Below, one piece after another: positions 18,586-27,500 of a DNA stretch of 64,000 nt (the stretch's first letter is position 1; every line of letters begins with the position of its first letter). The stretch is from Neisseria perflava (lineage in GTDB: Bacteria; Pseudomonadota; Gammaproteobacteria; Burkholderiales; Neisseriaceae): contig NZ_CP136962.1 in assembly GCF_002863305.2 (NCBI RefSeq), positions 1,302,001-1,366,000 on the forward strand, read 5' to 3'. A program made the position numbers and the translations under genes. The notes under the pieces were generated by a model, which was given only the letters and a program-made list of their open reading frames with translations, was not told where the DNA came from and did no database searches.

Positions 18586-18612
18586 GGTCATCCTCCTTCG
18601 GTATTACGATAC

Positions 18613-18650
18613 AGGCCGTCTGAAAACCGCAATCCGTTTTCAGACGGCCT
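18613..18650 (-). terminator. Inverted DUS pair, terminator of darP
   Basis: Facing AG-type uptake sequences six bases beyond the darP stop. Confidence 0.8.
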
Positions 18651-18656
18651 TAAGGT

Positions 18657-19190
18657 TTATTCCTCCCAATCCTGCCCTTCTTCTGAAGCATCGGATTGAC
18701 CGGCCTCCATCACTGCTTTAATTTCTTGGAAGAGGGCGCGGAAGTTTTTCGGCGGTTTGTTTTGTTCCTGCTCTTTTTTGGTGTTGCGGATTAAAGTGCG
18801 CAATTTACCGGCGTCGGCCTGCGGAAAATCGGCCATAAATTGGGTAATCGCGCCATCGTCTGCCAACAGTCGGGTACGCGCCTGCTCGACGCGTTGCAAA
18901 AAGGCATTGTGTGCTGCATTGTCGCCGCGCAGTTTGGCCAAATAGGCTTCGATGGGCGCGGGGTCGGTATCGCGCATCAGACGGCCGATAAATTGGGCTT
19001 GGCGTTTGAGCGCACTGTTGGACGTGATTTTTTTATAGGTGGCGATGGCCTCGAACAGCTCTTCGTCCAAGCCGATTTTTTTCAGCGTATCGCTGGAGAG
19101 CTTGGTCAATTCCATACCCAAAGCCTGCAAATCGTTCATCTGCTTTTTCATTTGGGTTTTGCTGACCCATTCGTCTTCTTGTTCAAACAT
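18657..19190 (-). CDS. darP: Ribosome-associated protein DarP/YjgA (DUF615)
   Basis: 177 residues, helical and charged, with the family features VSKTQMKKQMNDLQALG near the start and LRTLIRNTKKEQ later. In E. coli DarP (YjgA) binds late 50S precursors and promotes peptidyl-transferase centre folding. The divergent arrangement with pmbA is the same as in E. coli, which supports the call. The C-terminus is acidic (SDASEEGQDWEE). Confidence 0.9.
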   Translation of the reverse strand: MFEQEDEWVSKTQMKKQMNDLQALGMELTKLSSDTLKKIGLDEELFEAIATYKKITSNSALKRQAQFIGRLMRDTDPAPIEAYLAKLRGDNAAHNAFLQRVEQARTRLLADDGAITQFMADFPQADAGKLRTLIRNTKKEQEQNKPPKNFRALFQEIKAVMEAGQSDASEEGQDWEE

Positions 19191-19231
19191 TGTGTTTACC
19201 TGATTTTCTGAATCTGCCTATTTTATCAGTT

Positions 19232-19274
19232 TTCAGACGGCCTTTCCGTGCGATTTTTGCAGTGGCCGTCTGAA
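19232..19274. repeat. Facing DUS copies between darP and pmbA
   Basis: A reversed AG-type copy (19232-19243) faces TGGCCGTCTGAA (19263-19274) in the divergent promoter region. Confidence 0.6.
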
Positions 19275-19314
19275 ACGGTTAAAATGCCGCAAAACCCTGT
19301 CAGGAAACCTTTTT

Positions 19315-20646
19315 ATGCTGTTTAACCACACACCGGACGAACTGTTGCGCTTGTGCGGACACACGCTGGATTTGGCCAAACAATCCGGCGCCACCTCGGC
19401 CGAAGCCGATTTCAGCGAGTCGCTCGGCCAAAGCGTCAGCGTGCGCCTGGGCGAAATCGAACAAATCGAGTTCCAACAAGACAAATCTTTAGACATTACG
19501 GTCTATGTCGGTCAACGCAAAGGCCGCGCCAGCACTGCCGACTTCTCCGAACGCGCCCTGCAAGATACGGTCAAAGCCGCCATCGATATTGCACGCTATA
19601 CCGCCGAAGACGATTGCGCCGGCCTTGCCGATGCTGCCTTGATGGCAACCCATATCGGCGACCTCGACCGCTACCACGAATGGGATTTGAGTACCGAATC
19701 CGCCATTGATTTGGCCAAGCAATGCGAACAGGCCGCGCTGTCAACGGACAAACGCATTGAAAATTCGGAAGGCGCATCGGTTCATACCGGCCATTACCAA
19801 TACGTCTACGGCAACACCCACGGCTTTGCCGCACACCAGCAAAGTACGCACCACAGCATTTCTTGCAGCGTGGTCGCCAGCGACGAGCATGGCATGCAGC
19901 GCGACTATTGGTACGATTCTTCCTGCCGTCACGAAGACATGGATGCACCCGAACTCATCGGTAAAACTGCAGCCGAACGGACTTTACGCCGTCTGAACAG
20001 CCGCAGCGTTCCGACCGGCAGCTATCCCGTACTGTTCGACACCACTGTCGCCGTCGGCTTAATCGGCCACCTTATCGGCGCACTCAGCGGCGGCGCGCTC
20101 TACCGTCAAAGCAGCTTCCTGATTGACAGTATCGGCAAACAGGTGCTGCCCGAGTTTCTCAGCCTTCGTGAAGAACCGCATATCCTGCGCTCGTTTCGCA
20201 GCACTTATTTCGATGCCGAAGGCGTGGCCACGCAGCCGCGTTTTGTGGTGAAAGACGGTATCGTCGAAGGCTATTTCCTCAGCAGTTACAGCGCGAAAAA
20301 ACTCGGTATGCAGACAACAGGCAACGCCGGCGGCGCACACAATCTGTATCTGAACTACACCCATGCCACGCAGGCCGACCTGTTGAACGAAATGGGAACA
20401 GGTTTGCTGGTTACCGAATTGATGGGACAAGGCGTCAACACCATTACCGGCGACTACTCGCGCGGCGCGGCCGGATTTTGGGTGGAAAACGGCGTCATTG
20501 CCTATCCGGTTCAGGAAATCACCATTGCCGGACGTTTGCAGGATATGTACCGCGACATCATCGGCGTGGCAGACGACGCATTACGCCGTTCGTCCAACCA
20601 AATCGGCTCCGTCTTGGTTTCCAAAATGACGGTTGCCGGCAACTGA
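19315..20646 (+). CDS. pmbA: Metalloprotease PmbA (TldE)
   Basis: 443 residues of the TldD/PmbA family, which degrade small peptides such as microcin precursors and CcdA as a TldD-TldE heterodimer in the cytoplasm. The N-terminal half has the conserved alpha/beta part; the C-terminal half includes GNAGGAHNLYL, TGLLVTELMGQGVN and GDYSRGAAGFWVENG, typical for PmbA. The HExxxH zinc motif is carried by TldD, not PmbA, and is absent as expected. The ATG follows AGGAAA. tldD is not in the window. Confidence 0.93.
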   Translation: MLFNHTPDELLRLCGHTLDLAKQSGATSAEADFSESLGQSVSVRLGEIEQIEFQQDKSLDITVYVGQRKGRASTADFSERALQDTVKAAIDIARYTAEDDCAGLADAALMATHIGDLDRYHEWDLSTESAIDLAKQCEQAALSTDKRIENSEGASVHTGHYQYVYGNTHGFAAHQQSTHHSISCSVVASDEHGMQRDYWYDSSCRHEDMDAPELIGKTAAERTLRRLNSRSVPTGSYPVLFDTTVAVGLIGHLIGALSGGALYRQSSFLIDSIGKQVLPEFLSLREEPHILRSFRSTYFDAEGVATQPRFVVKDGIVEGYFLSSYSAKKLGMQTTGNAGGAHNLYLNYTHATQADLLNEMGTGLLVTELMGQGVNTITGDYSRGAAGFWVENGVIAYPVQEITIAGRLQDMYRDIIGVADDALRRSSNQIGSVLVSKMTVAGN

Positions 20647-20662
20647 TTGAACTAAATATACA

Positions 20663-20702
20663 AAAGGCCGTCTGAAAGATATCTTTTCTTTTCAGACGGC
20701 CT
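20663..20702 (+). terminator. Inverted DUS pair, terminator of pmbA
   Basis: Facing AG-type uptake sequences 18 bases after the pmbA stop. Confidence 0.7.
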
Positions 20703-20733
20703 CGCCGTTATCTACTTTCATAAAAAACACATC

Positions 20734-21903
20734 ATGCATATTGTCGTCATCCCCTCTTGGTACCCCTCTTCCGAAACCGACGTGGACGGAATCTTTTTCC
20801 GCCTCCAAGCCCAAGCCCTGCAACGCGAAGGCATGAAAATCGGCCTGGTCGTACCCATGTTCCGCTACTTGAGAAGCCAGCCGAAAACCATCTTCTCGCG
20901 CTTCTACGGCCTGCGCCGCCATCAGCAAGGCGGACTCAACACTTACACCTACGACAGCATGTATTTCTTCCCGCGCTGCCCGGTTGTCGACATCGACCGC
21001 ATCCGCTGGGTCAATGCTGGCATGAAAGCTTTTGAAGCCTATATCGCCGACAACGGCAAACCCGACGTAATTCACGCCCATTGCGTCAACTACGCCGCCA
21101 TTTTGGCCTGCGCCATCTTCAAAAAATACGGCATTCCCTATGTGATTACCGAACACAGCAGCGCCATTTCACGCGGCCTTGTCCGCAAAAACCAATGGCC
21201 GTCCATGCACGAAGCCGTGCGCCACAGCGCGGCCCGGTTCGCCGTCAGCCGTGATTTCTGCCGCATTCTCGAAAAAACCTACGCCGGTACAGACTGGCAA
21301 TACCTGCCCAATATGCTGGGCGGAAATTTTGAACAGGATTTCGAGTTCCCCGAAAAAAACCATCAAGACTTCACCTTCTGCAGCGTCTCCCACCTGCGCC
21401 ACCTCAAAGGCCACGACCTGCTCCTGCCTGCTTTTGCCGAAGCACTCAAAACCTATCCGCAACTCAAACTCAAAATCGGCGGCGGCGGCGCAGAAGAAGG
21501 CCGTCTGAAACAACTGGCAAGCGACTTGGGCATCAACCACGCCGTTACCTTTACCGGCGCATTGACCACCGACCAAACCCTAGACCTCATGCGCCACAGC
21601 AACGCATTCGTCCTCGCCAGCCGTACCGAAACCTTCGGCGTCGTCTATATCGAAGCACTGTCGCAAGGTTTGCCCGTTATCGCCACACGCTGCGGCGGCC
21701 CCGAATCCATCGTTACTTCCGACAACGGCCTGCTGGTGCCAATCGAAAACATACCGGAACTGACCAAAGCATTGCTCACCCTCTACGAAAACCATGCACA
21801 CTACGATCCCATCCGCTTGCGCCAAGATTGCCTGCAACAATTCGGCAGCCGAGCCATTGCGCAACACCTGATCGACACCTTCCAAAAAGTGCTTAATAAA
21901 TAG
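20734..21903 (+). CDS. GT4-family glycosyltransferase
   Basis: 389 residues of GT-B fold. The C-terminal domain has FCSVSHLRHLKGHDLLL, LKIGGGGAEEG, and the donor-binding motif ASRTETFGVVYIEALSQGLPVIA (E-x7-E, about 296-318). The enzyme moves a sugar from a nucleotide donor to an unknown acceptor at the inner membrane face. Pilin glycan, lipooligosaccharide or capsule-like targets are all possible; no other sugar genes flank it. An uptake sequence inside the gene encodes GRLKQ. It has no clear ribosome site. Confidence 0.8.
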   Translation: MHIVVIPSWYPSSETDVDGIFFRLQAQALQREGMKIGLVVPMFRYLRSQPKTIFSRFYGLRRHQQGGLNTYTYDSMYFFPRCPVVDIDRIRWVNAGMKAFEAYIADNGKPDVIHAHCVNYAAILACAIFKKYGIPYVITEHSSAISRGLVRKNQWPSMHEAVRHSAARFAVSRDFCRILEKTYAGTDWQYLPNMLGGNFEQDFEFPEKNHQDFTFCSVSHLRHLKGHDLLLPAFAEALKTYPQLKLKIGGGGAEEGRLKQLASDLGINHAVTFTGALTTDQTLDLMRHSNAFVLASRTETFGVVYIEALSQGLPVIATRCGGPESIVTSDNGLLVPIENIPELTKALLTLYENHAHYDPIRLRQDCLQQFGSRAIAQHLIDTFQKVLNK

Positions 21904-21916
21904 GCATAAACCATGC

Positions 21917-21943
21917 AGGCCGTCTGAAATCCTTCAGACGGCC
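21917..21943 (+). terminator. Inverted DUS pair, terminator of glycosyltransferase
   Basis: Facing uptake sequences with a four-base loop 13 bases after the stop; the T-tract is weak. Confidence 0.65.
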
Positions 21944-22056
21944 CGCCTTCTTCCAACAAGACAAATCTAGTGTAAAATTAAGACAATAACCAAACTTTTT
22001 GATTTAAAATCAGTCCAAAGAAAACTGTTACCTATAATAATATCCCCACATACATT

Positions 22057-22566
22057 ATGCGCTATTACGGAACGATTACTCGCTGGAACAGCAAGCGCGG
22101 CTTCGGCGCCGCTACCATAGAAGACACAGGCCAAGAAATCTTTCTTGCCCTTGCCGCCTTCACCACCCTTACCCGCCTACCGGCCGAAGGGCAACACATC
22201 TCCTTCAACATCACAGAAGGCCGGCGCGGCCGCAAAGAAGCTGAAAACGTCTGCTTCGCCCTCGATTGCGCCGACTGCTTCGATGTCCTCGTCCCTCCCC
22301 CCGAAAAACCCCTCGCCGGCAAACAAGCCATCGTCGGCCTGATTGCCGTGATCTTCGTCTGCAGCATTTTCGCCGCCTTGTGGTACGGCCTCCACTTTTC
22401 CGACAACACACCCAAAGAGCCGGCCGTCAAAAAACAAGAAACCATGGTTCACGAAGTAGCCGCCAAAATCGAAGCCGAACGCAAAGCATGGCGCGATGCA
22501 GTCAACGGCAGCAACCAACGCTCGGGACAGCCTCAACGCGCCAAAGATAATACGTCGAAACAATAA
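22057..22566 (+). CDS. Cold-shock-domain protein with a transmembrane helix
   Basis: 169 residues. Residues 1-70 read as a cold-shock OB fold: YGTITRWNSKRGFGAAT resembles the first strands with RNP1, and QEIFLALAAF stands where RNP2 (VFVHFSA-like) should be, but the RNP2 histidine and one aromatic are missing. A single helix follows at about 90-111 (AIVGLIAVIFVCSIFAALWYGL), then a charged tail of some 55 residues. CSD proteins fused to DUF1294 membrane domains are known; this tail is not DUF1294. Role unknown, perhaps membrane-anchored nucleic-acid binding. No good ribosome site. Confidence 0.7.
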   Translation: MRYYGTITRWNSKRGFGAATIEDTGQEIFLALAAFTTLTRLPAEGQHISFNITEGRRGRKEAENVCFALDCADCFDVLVPPPEKPLAGKQAIVGLIAVIFVCSIFAALWYGLHFSDNTPKEPAVKKQETMVHEVAAKIEAERKAWRDAVNGSNQRSGQPQRAKDNTSKQ

Positions 22567-22634
22567 AGCTCCATCCGACATAAAAAGGTCAAGACATTTG
22601 TAATATTGGCATTTTTCCACACGCTTACTACAAT

Positions 22635-23189
22635 TTATTTAAACCACAAATCCATGAACCAAGTAATCAATAAATACCACCAACTTTTTTGTTTTTTAGG
22701 TTTGATGCCATTGTCAGATGAAACAGTCCGGTCTACGCATTTATCAAGACGGTAATTAAAATCTTGTACTTCCATTTGCCCATCTATTTTTTTAAAACAA
22801 TATGCTCCTGATAAACCAGTAAAATTACTCTTTATATAGGCGCTATACCCTTCATACTCAACCAACTCTTGAGGTATAAGTTTAAATTCATATCTAACAT
22901 TCTCCCTTAAATCAATACCGGGAAAGTTTTGTGTATTCATTGGTATACATTTATCTTTTACCGGATAATTTTTATCAAAGGCACTTTTATACTCAAAAGG
23001 ATTATCGCTATCATAAGAGTATATATAAATTACATATCCGCCTATTAAATCTTCTCTGTCTATATAGATACATGGTTCATTATTTCTTGAGGTAATATTC
23101 ACATCCCCATCAGGAAATGGAGCTGGCGACATCCCATATATCTCAACATTCAAGAATAAAACAATAAAACAAAAAATCTTGCGAATCAT
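22635..23189 (-). CDS. Hypothetical exported protein, possible extracytoplasmic immunity protein
   Basis: 184 residues, coded by unusually AT-rich DNA. A signal peptide spans about residues 1-20 and a Trp-rich hydrophobic segment (SWWYLLITWFMDLWF) sits at the C-terminus. The mature layout (PFPDGDVNI, NNEPCIYI, a central CIPM, C-terminal YCFKK) recalls periplasmic proteins proposed as T6SS immunity factors, but I cannot confirm this. It is next to a PoNi-type immunity gene on the same strand, which adds weight. Treat as hypothetical. Confidence 0.55.
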   Translation of the reverse strand: MIRKIFCFIVLFLNVEIYGMSPAPFPDGDVNITSRNNEPCIYIDREDLIGGYVIYIYSYDSDNPFEYKSAFDKNYPVKDKCIPMNTQNFPGIDLRENVRYEFKLIPQELVEYEGYSAYIKSNFTGLSGAYCFKKIDGQMEVQDFNYRLDKCVDRTVSSDNGIKPKKQKSWWYLLITWFMDLWFK

Positions 23190-23438
23190 AGTGGATGCTC
23201 CATGAAATAATACTTCTCAAACGATGACAAATAATATCAGTTTACTTCTCTATATAAAATCTTTTTATCATTATTTCGCATAATGAATTAGCTTTGTTAA
23301 TAACAATTTTTAATGGCGATGCCCTGTTAACCAGAATTACAGCTTTATAAGAAATTTTGTTTCATCCGGTTAATCTATATAAATTCCCCTTTTACCAACA
23401 TAAACAAATCAACCATATCTAATTTTAATTATTTAAGA
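23190..23438. other. AT-rich gap in the accessory islet
   Basis: Very AT-rich DNA between the exported protein gene and the hairpin after the PoNi gene. I see no ORF with a ribosome site and no clear promoter boxes. It probably holds the promoter of the exported protein gene. Confidence 0.4.
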
Positions 23439-23481
23439 AAAAGGTCGTCTGAAACCGTATTGGGTTTTCAGACGACCTTTT
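23439..23481 (-). terminator. Inverted AGGTCGTCTGAA pair after the PoNi gene
   Basis: A 16-bp stem made of the variant uptake sequence AGGTCGTCTGAA, 20 bases beyond the PoNi stop. Almost all other hairpins in the window use AGGCCGTCTGAA. Confidence 0.85.
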
Positions 23482-23501
23482 AATATTTAAACTTTTCCAA
23501 A

Positions 23502-24353
23502 CTAATCAACTTTACCTTTGGCTTCGCCTCCTCGCTTGCGCTTCTGTTCCCTCGCCCAATCAACCATATCTTTGGGGTAATAAGGGGATTGGCGCAATTC
23601 GGTATCGTCCAAATCATCAAGATAAGCAATGGCGGCGGCTTCGAATGCCCAGTAGCCGCAATAACCATTCTGCTCAGGATCGAGGTGGGATTGGTACTCA
23701 AGGTCGCTCATGCCGATCATTTCGCGATACCAGTCTTTGAGGTAGGCACTAAGAGATTCCAGTTGTTTTTCTTTGGTTTCACCGCGTATGGCATCCGAAA
23801 TCAAAATAGCATGATCGCCCATTTGGACATAACCCGTATCGGGACGGTCTTTGAAACGGTAGTAGAAGAAATCCTCAATGGTTGAATCAGGCTCAAGCCC
23901 ATCTTCTGCATTGGCAAGGATGACTTCAAGCAGGCGAGGAAGCAAGTCTTCACGTTGGAGAAGGTAGCAGACGGAAATCAGACCGAGAACCTTCATGTAG
24001 TTGTCGGAATTATCCCACTCAAACGGACCGGAGTAATAACTATGCTTGGCTAATTCTTTTTTATGCTCTTTCCAAAACTGTGTCGATGTTTCCAAAATAT
24101 GAATAATATCATCTAGAATAGATGGTAGATTTGAAATAGGTTCGCCTGCAGTGTAATTTAAACGCAAAAATCGCCAATTATCATTAACTTTTAGGTAAAT
24201 TAAATATTTTAAATCTGTCTGTTCCTCTTGCCACTTATCTATCCAAAATTGTAGGTTTGATGCACGCATCTCTATTTCGTATTTCCACTTCTCCTCCGTC
24301 AAAAAATGCTGCCTGCGCTTTTCATTAAAACAAACTTGCTCGATTTCGTTCAT
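23502..24353 (-). CDS. PoNi-type immunity protein (DUF1910/DUF1911)
   Basis: 283 residues from ATG 24353, which has GGGAG five bases upstream. The C-terminal part carries the DUF1911 signature (GYWAFEAAAIAYLDDLDD, then YYPKDMVDWAREQ); the N-terminal 110 or so residues fit the DUF1910 half. Such proteins neutralise PoNe-type DNase toxins delivered by T6SS or related polymorphic toxin systems. No toxin gene lies beside it, so this is an orphan immunity gene. It is bordered on both sides by hairpins of a different DUS dialect, a sign of import. Confidence 0.85.
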   Translation of the reverse strand: MNEIEQVCFNEKRRQHFLTEEKWKYEIEMRASNLQFWIDKWQEEQTDLKYLIYLKVNDNWRFLRLNYTAGEPISNLPSILDDIIHILETSTQFWKEHKKELAKHSYYSGPFEWDNSDNYMKVLGLISVCYLLQREDLLPRLLEVILANAEDGLEPDSTIEDFFYYRFKDRPDTGYVQMGDHAILISDAIRGETKEKQLESLSAYLKDWYREMIGMSDLEYQSHLDPEQNGYCGYWAFEAAAIAYLDDLDDTELRQSPYYPKDMVDWAREQKRKRGGEAKGKVD

Positions 24354-24494
24354 GTTTACTCCCGTAAAATTTGGTCGGTTTAGTACTATCTTATTCGGTT
24401 GCTCGGTTTCTATCTGAATCTTTATATTCAACTACATTTAAAGACCCAAACATTAGCAACTTGGTATCTGAATCCAACACCCTATTTCGATTGA

Positions 24495-24542
24495 CGGAAA
24501 GGTCGTCTGAAACCTAATTTCGTTTTTCAGACGACCTTTCCG
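24495..24542 (-). terminator. Inverted AGGTCGTCTGAA pair after smc
   Basis: A perfect 18-bp stem (24495-24512 with 24525-24542) built from the variant uptake sequence, 31 bases beyond the smc stop and upstream of the PoNi gene. Confidence 0.85.
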
Positions 24543-24573
24543 TATCAAGCGCAATAAAAATTCCATCCCCCTA

Positions 24574-27500
24574 TCACGGCTCAGCCATTTCCAACGCCTG
24601 TTTAATGTCTACGGCTACAACGCGCGATACGCCTTTTTCCTGCATGGTTACGCCGACGAGCTGCTCTGCCATTTCCATGGTCAGGCGGTTGTGGGAGATG
24701 TAGAGGAACTGAGTTTGCGCCGACATTTCTTTGACCAGGTTGCAGAAACGCGAGGTGTTGGCGTCGTCCAGCGGGGCGTCGACTTCATCCAGAAGGCAGA
24801 AGGGGGCGGGGTTGAGGCTGAACAGGGCGAACACGAGGCTCATGGCGGTGAGGGCTTTTTCGCCGCCGGAGAGGAGGTGGATGGTGCTGTTTTTCTTGCC
24901 GGGCGGGCGCGCCATGATGGACACGCCGGCGGTCAGGAGGTCGTCGCCTATCATTTTGAGGGTGGCTTCGCCGCCGCCGAAGAGGGTCGGGAAGAAGGTT
25001 TGGACTTTGCCGTTGACGGCATCGAAGGTTTCTTTGAAACGCTCTTTGGTTTTGTCGTCGATTTGGGCGATGGCTTCTTCCAAAAGGGTGATGGCGGCCT
25101 GCACGTCTTCGCTTTGGCTGCGGTAGTAGCCGTCGCGTTCGCGCGCTTCTTCGAGTTCTTGCAGAGCAGCGAGGTTGACGGCGCCGAGGGCTTCGATTTG
25201 CTGGGTGAGGCTGCCGATGCTGCTGTTCAATACTTTTGGCGATTCTTTCGCCAACGCTTCGAGCGCGTCCAAATCGGCGGCGCGTTCGGTCAGGTTTTGA
25301 TGGTAGCGTTTGGCGTTAATCAGGGCTTCCTGCTGCTGCAACAGGGCGGTTTGGGTGGCGGCCTGAAGCTGCGGCAGCTTGGTTTGCAGGGTTTGTACGC
25401 GGACGTATTGCTCCCTGCCCTGTTCCTGAATCTGCGCGAGTTTCTCCTGTACGACGATATATTCTTCATCCAAGGTCTGTACGGCTTCGCTTAATTCTTC
25501 AAGCTTGATGTGCTGCTCGTCGTTTTGGAACTCGGTTTCATAGGCTAAGGCAAGCTCTTGTTGGCGTTCCTGCCAGTCTAGGGTTTGCTGTTCGAGTCGG
25601 GCGATTTGCTGTTGGTAGTTTTGTTTTTGCTGGTTGAGTTTGTGAACAGCGACTTCGGCCAGCCCGTATTGGCGATTGGCTTCCAACAGGGCAAGCTGCG
25701 CTTGTTTCAGACGGCCTTGCTGCTCTTGGCGGCTGTGCGCGGTGGTTTGCTGCTGGTGTTCGAGTTCGGCGGCGGCTTCCTGCAAAGTAGCGATGTCGTC
25801 TGAAAGCCCGTCGGACGTGTGTTGCAACACGGTCTGCTCTTCCGCCAACTGCGCCAGTTCGCGCTCGATGTGTTCGCGGCGGATTTGCCCTTGGTTGGTG
25901 CGCGCCAGAAGTTCGGCGGCGCGTTGCTGTGCTTGACTGTATTGGCGGGTGTGCTGCTGTTGCTGCTGCATCAGGTTTTTGTGCTGCGTTTCAGACGAGC
26001 GCACGGCAGCTTCCGCCTGTTTGAACGCGGCTTCGGCAGCGGAAAGTTCGGGGGCGAGGTTTTCCAGTTCGGACGCGATGCCGTTGAGGCGCGCTTTTTG
26101 GGCAATCAGGCTTTCCTGCGCAGGTTTGGCATAGAGCAGGACGCTGACTTTATCAACCTGATGGCCTTCGGGCGTGAGCCAGATTTGATGCGCGCCCAAA
26201 TCGCTTTGATGCGCGAGGGCGTAAGTCAAATCGGGCGCGCACAATACGCCGTCGAGCCAGTAGTGCAATGCCGTCTGAAACGGCGGCTGCGCTTGGATTT
26301 GGTTCAGCAATGCCTGTACGGGCAGGGATTTTTTGATACCACCCGAGAGGTCGTCTGAAAGCCATGCAGCCTGCCTCTGCGGCAACGGCGCGGGCGGCAC
26401 GAAGCCGTGCGGCACGGCGCGGGCGTGCAGGCGTTCAGCAAGGATGACGGACAAGGCGTGCTGCCACTCGGCGGGCGCGGTGATGTGTTGCCACAGTTGT
26501 GGCGCAGCGGCGTGGTCGGTTGCCTGCCAGAAGTCGGCGGCTTCCTGCTGTTGCGACAGGATTTGCGACAACGCCTGCTGCTGCGCCTGCAAGGTGATGT
26601 GTTGCTGCTTCAGGCTTTGGAAGCGGTTTAAGGCCGTCTGAAACGCTTCACGTGCAGCGTGTAAGGCTTCTTCGGCGGCAATGATTTGTTCTTCGTAATG
26701 TTCTTGCTGGCTTTGCAACAAGGCGGCGGCTTCCTGCGCTGCAGCGGTTTCGGCTTCATCGGGCAGGTTCAGGGCTTGGTTTTCCTGCTTCAGACGGCCT
26801 TTGCGCTCTTCATGCTTGGCAATCGTTTGTTCGGCATGGGCAAGCTGCTGCTGCTTCAACGCCAGTTCACGGCGGATACGGTTTGCCTCGTCCTGCTGGG
26901 TCTGGAAGGCAGCATTGAGCGTAGCTTGTGCTTCTTCCAATTCGGGCAGACGCTCTTCGTGTTCGGCAACCTGCATCGCCCACTCCGCCAGCTCGGTTTG
27001 TTTTTCTTCAACCTGCAACTCGTTTTCTTCCAGCTTGACGCGGATTTGCTGCTGCTCTTGATGGATGCGTTGCAACTGCGCCTGCGCCGCCTGCTTGTCG
27101 CGTTCGATGCGTTGGTGCAGGTTTTGTTGGTGGCGGATTTGTTCTTCCAAACGGGCAATCTGCTCGCGTAACACGCCGCGTTTGTTGCTCAATTCGTGTA
27201 CCGCCTGTTGCTGCGACTGTTCGGCGGTCTGCAAGGTGTGTACTTCGTCGTTTAACGCCTGAATCTGCGCGGCGGTTTCATCCTGCTGTGTCTGCAAAGA
27301 TTGATGCTGCGCGGTCGCCTTATCAGCAGCGGCAAGCGATTGCTGCCATTGCGCGTAATCGAGCAAATCCTGTTGTTGGTTCAACTGCGCAGTCAGGGAT
27401 TTGTAGCGTTCGGCGGTTTCCGCCTGTTTCTCCAGCTTTTCCACCTGACGCGCCAACTCGTTCTGCAAATCGCCCAAACGCTGCAAATGCTCGCGCGTGT

